Part shown: piece after piece, positions 1 to 6,523 of the stretch
How positions within the stretch are numbered: the first letter of the stretch is position 1
How the letters are laid out: each line of letters opens with the position of its first letter
Assembly (NCBI GenBank): GCA_015662785.1
Contig: DQTM01000134.1
Location: forward strand, 1-6,675
Source of the DNA: Sulfurospirillum arcachonense
GTDB lineage: Bacteria > Campylobacterota > Campylobacteria > Campylobacterales > Sulfurospirillaceae
Direction: 5' to 3'
DNA: 6,675 bases
Notes under the pieces: model-generated
Database searches by the model: none
The model's input: only the letters and a program-made list of their open reading frames with translations
Told to the model about the DNA's origin: nothing
Position numbers and translations under genes: made by a program

Positions 1-1
1 A

Positions 2-193
2 CACTATCATCCAAATAATTTTGAGATGAGATATTATTTGGATATTGAAAAAGAAAAGGTGTTGGCGACTAATTTTGTGTCTATGGAACAGAAGTCATTC
101 CAGAGTCATTATATTTTTTGCTCTTGTGTAAAAATGAAAAAGGCAAATACTGTTAGAGAAGACAAAGAGGCTATTCCCTTTATGATACTTTGA
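2..193 (+). CDS. Possible 3' end of a convergent gene of unknown function (partial)
   Basis: A plus-strand frame is open from the left edge to a TGA at 191-193, giving 63 residues with no start in view. The first 37 or so residues, outside the neighbouring gene, look like ordinary protein (for example NNFEMRYYLDIEKEKVLATN, with mixed charged, aromatic and hydrophobic residues). The other two plus frames are interrupted by stops within the first 30 bases, and the DNA between about 21 and 108 is purine-rich on this strand. I do not recognise a family. The last part, from 109 on, is antisense to the 3' end of the O-antigen ligase gene, so its Lys/Glu-rich tail may only mirror a hydrophobic helix on the other strand. 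It could be a real convergent gene with an 85-base tail-to-tail overlap, a frameshifted or decayed gene end, or chance. The piece is too short to decide. Confidence 0.35.
   Translation, partial: HYHPNNFEMRYYLDIEKEKVLATNFVSMEQKSFQSHYIFCSCVKMKKANTVREDKEAIPFMIL
9..43. repeat. Perfect 11-bp inverted repeat, 13-base spacer
   Basis: ATCCAAATAAT at 9-19 is matched exactly by its reverse complement ATTATTTGGAT at 33-43, leaving a 13-base loop at 20-32. It could form a hairpin in RNA from either strand or act as a dyad protein-binding site. Neither strand shows a T-run straight after the stem inside the window, so it is not a standard intrinsic terminator. It lies inside the tentative plus-strand frame and about 65 bases past the last operon stop. 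In AT-rich DNA an 11-bp match may be chance. Confidence 0.4.
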
Positions 194-1284
194 TCAAATT
201 GCGTTATGGTTAAAAATGCGAAAAAGAGTGCTATTTGAATTGTACTTTTATTAGAGATTATTTTTTTTAAGATTTTCCAAATTAAGTTTGTATAAGCTAT
301 AAAACCAAATAGACCAAGAAAGAACAATATCTCTAAAATACTATTGTGTACACCGCTATAGTACTTGCCGCCTATTTTACCAATATCAGAAAATGTCATT
401 AGTCCATTACCAAAAAGCAACTTTTGTTTTATCATATCTATAGTATGTGACCATATCTCAAATCTACAAGAGCTATATCCTTCAAGTAAGCTATTAAATC
501 TCATAAGCAAATTTTGATTTGATATAAATATCATCACACTAATAGATAGAAAAAATATTAAAAAAAGTAACTGATACTTAGTGATCTTTTTATAATTTAA
601 TAAAAATAAAATAAAAGTAAATACTACAAAAAATAACCAAGAAGCTCTTGAATACGAAAACATCAAATTGAAAATAAAAATAAAGAAAATTATACTTAAT
701 AAAAAAACATCATTTTTTTCTAATTTAAACTGTTTTTTAAAGAGAATGAAGCCGATACTTAAAGACGCACCTAATGCCATAAACATTCCAAAAGTATTTC
801 TACTAAATGTAGCTCCCGTTAATCCTACTTGAAGATCGCCTTCATTTCCTTTTATAAAATCATAATGAAAAATAGCTTGAAAAATTCCATCTACTCCTTG
901 AAGTAACAATGAAATAAAAATAACAATTATTAAATTTTTTTTTGTAAAAAACTTTTCTTTGTAGAAGAATAATAGTATTAAAAATATAAATAGATATCTA
1001 AAAACATAATAAAATTCAGTTTTCCAAGAGAGATAAGTTGAAGTTGGACTCAAAAGGTTTGAAATTGTCATACTCAATATTACAAAAGAAAAAGCGATAA
1101 GAATAGTTTTTTGTTCATATATGATTTTTGTAAACTGAGTAACTTTTTTATTGGTAAATATATATATCAAGAAGAGTAAAATCATAAGAGCATAGCTTAT
1201 TTGATAAAAAGATGTTTTCATAGGAATGAAAATTAGCCAGACAAAAAGAGATATTTTAAATAGTATATTTAAATTAAACATCAT
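109..1284 (-). CDS. O-antigen ligase / polymerase family membrane protein (WaaL/Wzy-like)
   Basis: This polytopic inner-membrane protein probably joins finished glycan to lipid A-core (ligase) or links repeat units (polymerase) on the periplasmic face. About 11-12 hydrophobic segments are visible (roughly residues 6-21, 27-43, 58-77, 91-108, 117-135, 162-182, 193-207, 211-230, 236-254, 315-337, 349-363 and 371-386). A large loop at about 255-314 sits between the later helices. Wzy_C-family signatures are present: FSYSRASW at about 209-216 with its conserved Arg, RFEIW at about 274-278, and the HNSILE motif at about 313-318, whose His matches the essential periplasmic His of WaaL ligases. The start is uncertain. 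ATG at 1284 or 1281 overlaps the preceding gene by 11 or 8 bases and puts the first helix near the N-terminus. An ATG at 1329 would add 15 residues (406 aa) and a 56-base overlap. None has a clear Shine-Dalgarno. It is the last gene of the operon. Ligase and polymerase cannot be separated from sequence alone. Confidence 0.88.
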   Translation of the reverse strand: MMFNLNILFKISLFVWLIFIPMKTSFYQISYALMILLFLIYIFTNKKVTQFTKIIYEQKTILIAFSFVILSMTISNLLSPTSTYLSWKTEFYYVFRYLFIFLILLFFYKEKFFTKKNLIIVIFISLLLQGVDGIFQAIFHYDFIKGNEGDLQVGLTGATFSRNTFGMFMALGASLSIGFILFKKQFKLEKNDVFLLSIIFFIFIFNLMFSYSRASWLFFVVFTFILFLLNYKKITKYQLLFLIFFLSISVMIFISNQNLLMRFNSLLEGYSSCRFEIWSHTIDMIKQKLLFGNGLMTFSDIGKIGGKYYSGVHNSILEILFFLGLFGFIAYTNLIWKILKKIISNKSTIQIALFFAFLTITQFDQSIIKGIASLSSLTVFAFFIFTQEQKI

Positions 1285-2254
1285 TTTTAAAAATTTTATT
1301 AAGTAAGTTTTGAGTAACTGTTTTTTCATTAAAGTAATTATGTGCCTTCTCCCAGCCTTTTTTGGCTATTTGCACTCTCTCTTTTTCATGTGACAAATAA
1401 TATCCTATTTTTTCTTCAAAATCCTTATTATCTTCAAAATAGACTATCTCATCTTGTGAAAAAATTTCATCCAATTTTGGTATTTTAGGAGAGAAAACCA
1501 ATACACCATTTGCCATTAAATGGATTATTCTATCAGATGAATACATACTAATATCATTTTTTCTACTATAATTAACTCCTATTTTAGAAGAGCCAATAGT
1601 TTTTAAGTAGCTACTTCCATCAACTATATCTGTTTTATTTAGTCCAAACAGTCCAAGCTTCAGATAGCCAAATGTCTCTTTTAAAAATTTGATAAATGGT
1701 TCCCTATCTTTATCATACCTTCCAATAAATATCAAATCATAATCATATTTTTTTGTTTCAAATGCTTTAAATATGTCGATTGAGTCATCACATAAATTTG
1801 GCATATAGTTACATTTTCGAAGTATTCTCTCTTCAATATTCATCTGCTTTAATTCAAGCGGATCTGTAGTGATAAAAAAGTTATCTAGTATCTCCAATCT
1901 AGAAGAGATATTGCTTAGATTAAAAATCCAGTCAACCCACCACATTGCAATTTTTATTTTTGGAAATAGTTTTTTAATTTCAATAAGAGTTTTATCTAAA
2001 ATGAGTTCACTATGACCTAGTAGCAATAAATCGGGCTCTATATTTTTAATACTCTCTATTAAGTCCCTATTGACATATTTGATACCAAATTTCTTACTTT
2101 TAAAAATAGTTGCATTTTTTGCTATCTCTCTATAGCTAAAATCATAAACAAAATGATTGTTTCTAATTAATCCATTGCTTATTTTTCTATCTATTGCATA
2201 ATAAACTGAACCTTTTTTTGATTCACTAAAGTTTGCACAATGAACTATTTTCAT
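1274..2254 (-). CDS. CgeB-like glycosyltransferase (GT-B fold)
   Basis: This 326-residue, probably cytoplasmic protein looks like the CgeB / 'glycosyl transferases group 1' type found in many surface-polysaccharide loci. The N-terminal half (about 1-150) is Rossmann-like, beginning MKIVHCANFS, and holds EPDLLLLGHSE (73-83) and IAMWWVDW (102-109), a tryptophan-rich stretch typical of this group. After a linker, DYDLIFIGRYDKDREPFIKFL (starting at 171) opens the second domain. The C-terminal block SDRIIHLMANGVLVFSP (240-256), followed by LDEIF and VYFED (271-275), matches the nucleotide-sugar-binding part of the CgeB C-terminal domain. An ATGA overlap with the preceding GT9 gene fixes the start and implies translational coupling. 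Donor and acceptor cannot be predicted. The family is named after a Bacillus spore-coat gene, but nothing here suggests sporulation; transfer of one sugar to the operon's glycan is the likely role. Confidence 0.82.
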   Translation of the reverse strand: MKIVHCANFSESKKGSVYYAIDRKISNGLIRNNHFVYDFSYREIAKNATIFKSKKFGIKYVNRDLIESIKNIEPDLLLLGHSELILDKTLIEIKKLFPKIKIAMWWVDWIFNLSNISSRLEILDNFFITTDPLELKQMNIEERILRKCNYMPNLCDDSIDIFKAFETKKYDYDLIFIGRYDKDREPFIKFLKETFGYLKLGLFGLNKTDIVDGSSYLKTIGSSKIGVNYSRKNDISMYSSDRIIHLMANGVLVFSPKIPKLDEIFSQDEIVYFEDNKDFEEKIGYYLSHEKERVQIAKKGWEKAHNYFNEKTVTQNLLNKIFKNDV

Positions 2255-3228
2255 ACTATCTCTTTTATTAAAGTATATATATCATTTACTGTGATATTTT
2301 GTGTACATTCATGATGTGTTGGACATACTGTCTTATAACACGGATAGCATTTTATATTTTCATCCGGTTTGGCATACAGATGATTTCCTCTATAGTTTTC
2401 AAATGCAACACAATGTTTTATATCAGTTGAACAAAATATAGTGATAGTTGAAGTTCCAACGCCAGCAGCAACGTGTGAAGGTCCACTATCATTTCCTATG
2501 TATAAATCAACAGTTTTTAAAATAGTTTTTAGTTTTATTAAATCGGTTTTATTTACATAGCTTATTGGGTAGTCTCTACACTCCTTTTTTATGTAAACAC
2601 TATCTTCCTCTTCAAGTTGTGTTCCTATTAAGACAATTCCAAATTCATCTTTTAGTTTTAAAATAAGATTTTTATAATTCTCTTTACCCCACTTTTTACT
2701 TTCCCATCTTTTGCTAGAACCAGTTGAAATAGCGATTATTTTTTTATTACCAAATTTTGCAATAAGCTCTTCTTTTAATCCTTGATCTTCTTTAAAAGGA
2801 AGCTCAATGAGAGAGTACTTTTTAAAATACTCTTTGGCTTTTTCTTCTTCAACACCACAAGCTATTAGCATCTCATCTAAGCTTTTAGAGTGAGTTTTGA
2901 TTTTAAATATTTTTTGAAAAAGATTAAAAGATTTATTTATGGTTTTTTCTTTATTTATTGAAAGGTTTATAAAATGTGAAGGCTTGTTGCATTGAAGGTT
3001 TATAACCAAATCAAATTTTTTATTAGGAATTTTTTGAATAGTTTTTAAAACTCCTATGTGCAGAATATAATCATCAAAATAATTAGTATCTTTATATAAC
3101 TCTTTACCCACACCAGTAGTTACAAAAGTTATATTAGCATTTTTGAAAAAATGTCTTATTGCCCTAAAAGTAGGCTCAAGAGTAACTAAATCACCAAGTG
3201 CTGTAAATCTTATAATTAGTATATTCAT
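2251..3228 (-). CDS. Glycosyltransferase family 9 (heptosyltransferase-like)
   Basis: This 325-residue protein has normal length and architecture for GT9, the family of the ADP-heptose:LPS heptosyltransferases (WaaC/WaaF/WaaQ), which act at the cytoplasmic face of the inner membrane. The N-terminal domain opens with NILIIRFTALGDLVTLEPTF; Asp13 occupies the position of the family's catalytic Asp. The C-terminal domain carries STGSSKRWESKKW (168-180), the donor-phosphate-binding region with the conserved K-R-W, and GNDSGPSHVAAGVGT (245-259), the GT9 signature. Near the end are four cysteines (294, 297, 302, 308) in the CxPC...C...C pattern common in these enzymes. It overlaps the epimerase gene upstream and the CgeB-like gene downstream by ATGA. 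The ATG has only weak Shine-Dalgarno sequence, as expected for reinitiation after the upstream stop. Family membership is firm. Heptose as donor is inferred, and the sugar position and WaaC/F/Q identity cannot be assigned. Confidence 0.9.
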   Translation of the reverse strand: MNILIIRFTALGDLVTLEPTFRAIRHFFKNANITFVTTGVGKELYKDTNYFDDYILHIGVLKTIQKIPNKKFDLVINLQCNKPSHFINLSINKEKTINKSFNLFQKIFKIKTHSKSLDEMLIACGVEEEKAKEYFKKYSLIELPFKEDQGLKEELIAKFGNKKIIAISTGSSKRWESKKWGKENYKNLILKLKDEFGIVLIGTQLEEEDSVYIKKECRDYPISYVNKTDLIKLKTILKTVDLYIGNDSGPSHVAAGVGTSTITIFCSTDIKHCVAFENYRGNHLYAKPDENIKCYPCYKTVCPTHHECTQNITVNDIYTLIKEIV

Positions 3229-4358
3229 GATTTTAAAAATTCTACTATTTTAGAGCATGATTGGCCGTCACCATAAGGATTTACCGCTTTGCTCATTGAG
3301 TTGTAAGCATCTTTTGAATTAAGAAGCTTTGTCACTTCTTCAACAATAACTTTAGTATCTGTGCCAACTAGCTTAACCGTTCCTGACTCTATTGCCTCAG
3401 GACGTTCAGTAGTATCTCTCATAACAAGGACAGGTTTCCCCATACTTGGAGCTTCTTCTTGAATTCCTCCAGAATCAGTTAGTATAATATACGATTTACT
3501 CATCAAATAAACAAATTGTTCATACTCTAAAGGTTCTATAAGGTGAATGTTTTTGACACCTAAAAGAGTTCTCTTTATGGGCTCTCTTACATTTGGATTT
3601 AAGTGCATAGGATAGACGATATCTATATCTCTATTTTTTAAGGCCACTGTTTTTAGAGCTTCGCAAATATTTACAAACCCTTCCCCAAAATTTTCTCTTC
3701 GATGTCCTGTAACCAAAATAATCTTTTTTTTGTCTTCAAAATTTAACCCTATGCTTTCAAACATTATATCTATTTTCTTTTTTAGTTTAGCATCTTTCCT
3801 TATTTTTTCAAGTATTAAAAACAGAGCATCAATAACCGTATTTCCTGTTATAATTACATTTTTTTCATCTATGTTTTCATTGATTAAATTTTGTTTTGAT
3901 TTAAATGTTGGAGCAAAATGATACCTGGTTAAACATGAGGTAAGTTTTCTATTTGCCTCTTCTGGCCAAGGTGAATAAATGTTACCAGTTCTTAGTCCAG
4001 CCTCAATGTGAGCTATGTCTATCTTTTGATAATACGCGGCAAGTGAAGTTGCAAATGTTGTTGTGGTGTCTCCATGAACAAAAACGATATCAGGCTTCAG
4101 CTCTTCTAAAACTTTTTTCATGCCGTTAAGTACATTTGAAGTTACATCATATAAATCTTGATTTTTTTTCATAATGTCTAAATCATAATCAGGTTTTATC
4201 TCAAAAAGATTTAAAACTTGATCTAACATTTCCCTATGCTGAGCTGTTACACACACTTTTGTATTAAACATATCAGGATACTTTTTAAACTCTTTTATAA
4301 GAGGTGCCATTTTTATCGCTTCAGGACGTGTACCAAAAACTATCAGAATTTTTTTCAT
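3225..4358 (-). CDS. wecB: UDP-N-acetylglucosamine 2-epimerase (non-hydrolysing)
   Basis: This 377-residue cytoplasmic enzyme interconverts UDP-GlcNAc and UDP-ManNAc, supplying activated ManNAc for surface glycan. Full-length family motifs are in order: FGTRPEAIKMAPLI (8-21, with Arg11 and Lys16), TAQHREMLDQVL (38-49), VHGDTTTTFA (94-103, Asp97), HIEAGLRTG (117-125, Glu119), SPWPEEANR (129-137, Glu133 and Arg137), ITGNTVIDAL (170-179), VTGHRRENFG (216-225, His219), TDSGGIQEEAPSMGKPVLVM (294-313) and RDTTERPEA. These match the substrate-binding and catalytic positions known for WecB/MnaA, with no key residue missing. The hydrolysing bacterial relatives (NeuC type) differ in several of these blocks. 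It begins in a 4-base ATGA overlap with the upstream glycosyltransferase and ends in another with the GT9 gene. The usual partner wecC (UDP-ManNAc dehydrogenase) is not in the window, so it is unknown whether ManNAc is used directly, oxidised, or converted by a gene elsewhere. Confidence 0.96.
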   Translation of the reverse strand: MKKILIVFGTRPEAIKMAPLIKEFKKYPDMFNTKVCVTAQHREMLDQVLNLFEIKPDYDLDIMKKNQDLYDVTSNVLNGMKKVLEELKPDIVFVHGDTTTTFATSLAAYYQKIDIAHIEAGLRTGNIYSPWPEEANRKLTSCLTRYHFAPTFKSKQNLINENIDEKNVIITGNTVIDALFLILEKIRKDAKLKKKIDIMFESIGLNFEDKKKIILVTGHRRENFGEGFVNICEALKTVALKNRDIDIVYPMHLNPNVREPIKRTLLGVKNIHLIEPLEYEQFVYLMSKSYIILTDSGGIQEEAPSMGKPVLVMRDTTERPEAIESGTVKLVGTDTKVIVEEVTKLLNSKDAYNSMSKAVNPYGDGQSCSKIVEFLKS

Positions 4359-5443
4359 AATACTCTTTTATATTCGTTAATAACACTTTTTGCTATTGTG
4401 TTCCAGTCAAAATTTTCCTTTACTACAGTAGAGGCATTTTGACCCATTTTTTTATAATCACTATTTAGCAGTAAATCAATTTTTAAAGCCAAATCTTTAG
4501 GATTTCCTGGCTCACAAAGATAGCCTGTATAGTTATCTTTTATTAACTTAGGAATTCCACCGACTCTTGTTCCAACCAAAGGTAAAGATGCAGCCATAGC
4601 TTCAAGCCCACTTATGCTCGTTGCCTCCATTAAAGATGGCAAAATAGACAAATCAGAAGCACTATAATACTCTATTATTTCATCATGTTCTTTGGACCCA
4701 AGCATAAAAAACCTATCTTTAAAGTTTTTTTCTAAAATTGATTTTATCTCATTAAACTCTTCTCCATCTCCAATAAAAAGGAGTTTTAAATTTTTATTTT
4801 TTATAAATTGTGTTGCAAGCGCTAGATATTTAACACCATTTTTCCAAACCATTCTTCTTGTCACTATTGCCAATATATCTTCATTTTTCAAGTTAAGATT
4901 TTTTCTTATCTTTGCTCTATTGTCCAAATTTCTTTTAAATTTTTCACTAACTACACCATTGGGAATATATGCTTTTATAGCTTCTATCTCAAATGGAATT
5001 TTTAACAATTCTTCACTTGGAGCTAAAAACAGTTTAGGTTTTTTAAAGAGTTTCTTTAAAAGAGGTATACGATATCCTCCTTTTTTTATTCTTTTAAGAT
5101 AGCCAGATGTATGATTTGTATAGACTAAAGGTATGTTTTTTACATTGTAAAATTCCAGAGGTCTCATACCATGTATATGGATCAAATCAGGATTTATTTT
5201 TTTCAAATGCTTTTTGATATAACGATTTATTTGCAAACCGTAACTCATTCCTGTGAACTTTAAATCTACTCTATATACATCCATGCCATCAATTTTTTCA
5301 AATAGATCCCTTCCTTCAACTGCTCTAGTTATGATGGTTATTTGACAATTATTTTTTATAAGTGCACGAGAAAGTTCGTACACATGAGCAGTTATTCCTC
5401 CCACAGTAGGGATAAAATCTAAAGAGACCATTAAAATATGCAT
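4355..5443 (-). CDS. Glycosyltransferase family 4 (retaining, GT-B)
   Basis: This 362-residue glycosyltransferase has two Rossmann-like domains and is probably peripheral at the inner membrane. The N-terminal acceptor domain begins MHILMVSLDFIPTVGGITAH; Gly15-Gly16 is the usual glycine pair of the first loop. It also has DLIHIHG (86-92) and VYTNHTSG (107-114). The donor domain starts near 160 with YIPNGV (159-164). ATSISGLEAMA at 274-284 lies within the GT4 E-x7-E motif (Glu273 and Glu281), followed by VGGIPKLI (294-301) and GYLCEPGN (307-314), which contact the nucleotide sugar in this family. Its ATG directly follows the TAA stop of the upstream gene with no spacer. GGAA lies 6 bases before the ATG, inside the upstream coding sequence. 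The gene ends in an ATGA overlap with the epimerase gene. The sugar is not predictable; next to an epimerase, ManNAc transfer is a possibility for this or the neighbouring GT4, but that is a guess. Confidence 0.92.
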   Translation of the reverse strand: MHILMVSLDFIPTVGGITAHVYELSRALIKNNCQITIITRAVEGRDLFEKIDGMDVYRVDLKFTGMSYGLQINRYIKKHLKKINPDLIHIHGMRPLEFYNVKNIPLVYTNHTSGYLKRIKKGGYRIPLLKKLFKKPKLFLAPSEELLKIPFEIEAIKAYIPNGVVSEKFKRNLDNRAKIRKNLNLKNEDILAIVTRRMVWKNGVKYLALATQFIKNKNLKLLFIGDGEEFNEIKSILEKNFKDRFFMLGSKEHDEIIEYYSASDLSILPSLMEATSISGLEAMAASLPLVGTRVGGIPKLIKDNYTGYLCEPGNPKDLALKIDLLLNSDYKKMGQNASTVVKENFDWNTIAKSVINEYKRVL

Positions 5444-6523
5444 TTACTTTTCCAAACTTTTATATACTTTTATGGTTTTTTCTACCATTTGCTCAAGCGA
5501 AAAATACTCTTTTACATAGCTAAATCCATCAAAGCTTAAATTTTTAGCTTTAATTATTTGCTTTGCAAGGCCTTCCTCGTCACCAACTTCTACAAAATAT
5601 CCATTTGTGTTTTCTATTATTATATCCAATACTCCACCATGTTTTGTAGCTATCACTGGGGTATTTAGAGCTATTGCTTCAGCAACACTCCTTCCAAAGC
5701 TTTCAGGCTTTTTTGAACTACTTGTCACAACACTGCTAATATGATATATCTCAGCAATTTTTTCTTGACTCCCTGTAAAAACAATATTTGCATCCAAAGA
5801 ACTGGCTAGATTTTTTAAATTTTCAAAGTATTTTTGCTTATCAGCTCTAACACCACCAACAATTAATCCTACTACATTTGGAAACTTTTTTTGAACAAGA
5901 CCAATAGCTTTTATAAAAGTTTCTAAATCTTTAAGCTGAGTGATTCGTCCGACAGTAGAAACTATAAATTTGTTATTTAAATCAAATCTACTTTTAAACT
6001 CTTTTATAAAATTTTCATCAAGTTTTTCCGCACTGAATTTTACTAAATCAATACCCCTAGGTATAATAGTGATTTTATCTTCTTTAATATTATAATGCTG
6101 TTGTATATACTCTTTGATAGCCCCACTAACACAGATAATTTTATCAGCTTTTGTCATAATGCGACTATAAAAGCTTACAGAATTAAAGCCATGAACAGTA
6201 GAAACAAGAGGTATTTTTAAATTTTTATTTGCAAAATAGACCAACCAAGCAGGAACTCTGCTTCTTGCATGTAAAATATCGGGGTTTAGCTCTTTTAATA
6301 TTTTGCGCAAAACAAAAACTCTCCAAATAGCACTAAAAGGATTTTTGCTGCAAATATCAAATTCTACATGCAGACTATCCTTTTCTAACTGTTTTACCAG
6401 CTTTCCGCCGTTACTTATAACTACAGATTCAAATCCTCTTTTTGCAAGTTCTCGTCCAAGCTCTACAGTACCACGCTCAACACCACCCTCATTGAGTTCT
6501 GGTAAAAGCTGAACTATCTTCAC
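5444..6523 (-). CDS. Glycosyltransferase family 4 (retaining, GT-B), GTG start
   Basis: This 359-residue GT4 enzyme probably transfers a sugar onto a lipid-linked or LPS-core acceptor at the inner membrane. The N-terminal domain has LLPELNEGGVERGTVEL (6-22), the acceptor loop with its Gly-Gly, PDILHARSR (81-89) and STVHGFN (108-114). The donor domain has IPRGID (154-159), VGRITQLKDLETFI (191-204), in which Arg193 and Lys198 fit the phosphate-binding pair of GT4, and KPESFGRSVAEA (272-283), holding the E-x7-E motif (Glu274, Glu282). HGGVLDII (295-302) and NGYFVEVGD follow. The start is GTG at 6523; AAGG 7 bases upstream supports it, and no in-frame alternative keeps the first beta strand. The GTG shares four bases (GTGA) with the stop of the upstream ELM1-like gene. 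The general form resembles LPS core glycosyltransferases, but it differs enough from its GT4 neighbour (a few shared motifs only) that the two probably make different linkages. Confidence 0.93.
   Translation of the reverse strand: MKIVQLLPELNEGGVERGTVELGRELAKRGFESVVISNGGKLVKQLEKDSLHVEFDICSKNPFSAIWRVFVLRKILKELNPDILHARSRVPAWLVYFANKNLKIPLVSTVHGFNSVSFYSRIMTKADKIICVSGAIKEYIQQHYNIKEDKITIIPRGIDLVKFSAEKLDENFIKEFKSRFDLNNKFIVSTVGRITQLKDLETFIKAIGLVQKKFPNVVGLIVGGVRADKQKYFENLKNLASSLDANIVFTGSQEKIAEIYHISSVVTSSSKKPESFGRSVAEAIALNTPVIATKHGGVLDIIIENTNGYFVEVGDEEGLAKQIIKAKNLSFDGFSYVKEYFSLEQMVEKTIKVYKSLEK

Noticed and set aside
81..105. Imperfect hairpin (81-88 with 98-105, one mismatch, 9-base loop) just past the ligase stop
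   Set aside because: In the operon's direction no T-run follows it. On the plus strand a T-run follows only after a gap. The stem is short and AT-containing, so it is too weak to call a terminator.
935..943. Run of nine T (A9 in the ligase coding strand) as a possible phase-variable tract
   Set aside because: Runs of eight T or A occur at several other places in these genes and fit the base composition. Known phase variation in Campylobacterota mostly uses G/C tracts, and the frame is intact here.
3730..3921. Plus-strand open frame of 63 codons
   Set aside because: It lies wholly antisense to the well-supported wecB gene; its Phe/Ile/Ser-rich product is the expected shadow of Lys/Asp/Glu-rich coding sequence.
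4236..4442. Plus-strand open frame of 68 codons
   Set aside because: Antisense to the start of wecB and the end of the neighbouring GT4 gene; no ribosome site and no recognisable domain.
4692..5102. Plus-strand open frame of 136 codons
   Set aside because: The longest shadow, but fully antisense to a GT4 gene with intact motifs; its Phe/Ser/Leu-rich sequence mirrors lysine-rich codons and matches no family I know.
6303..6512. Plus-strand open frame of 69 codons
   Set aside because: Antisense to the N-terminal domain of the GTG-started GT4 gene, with serine-rich low-complexity composition.
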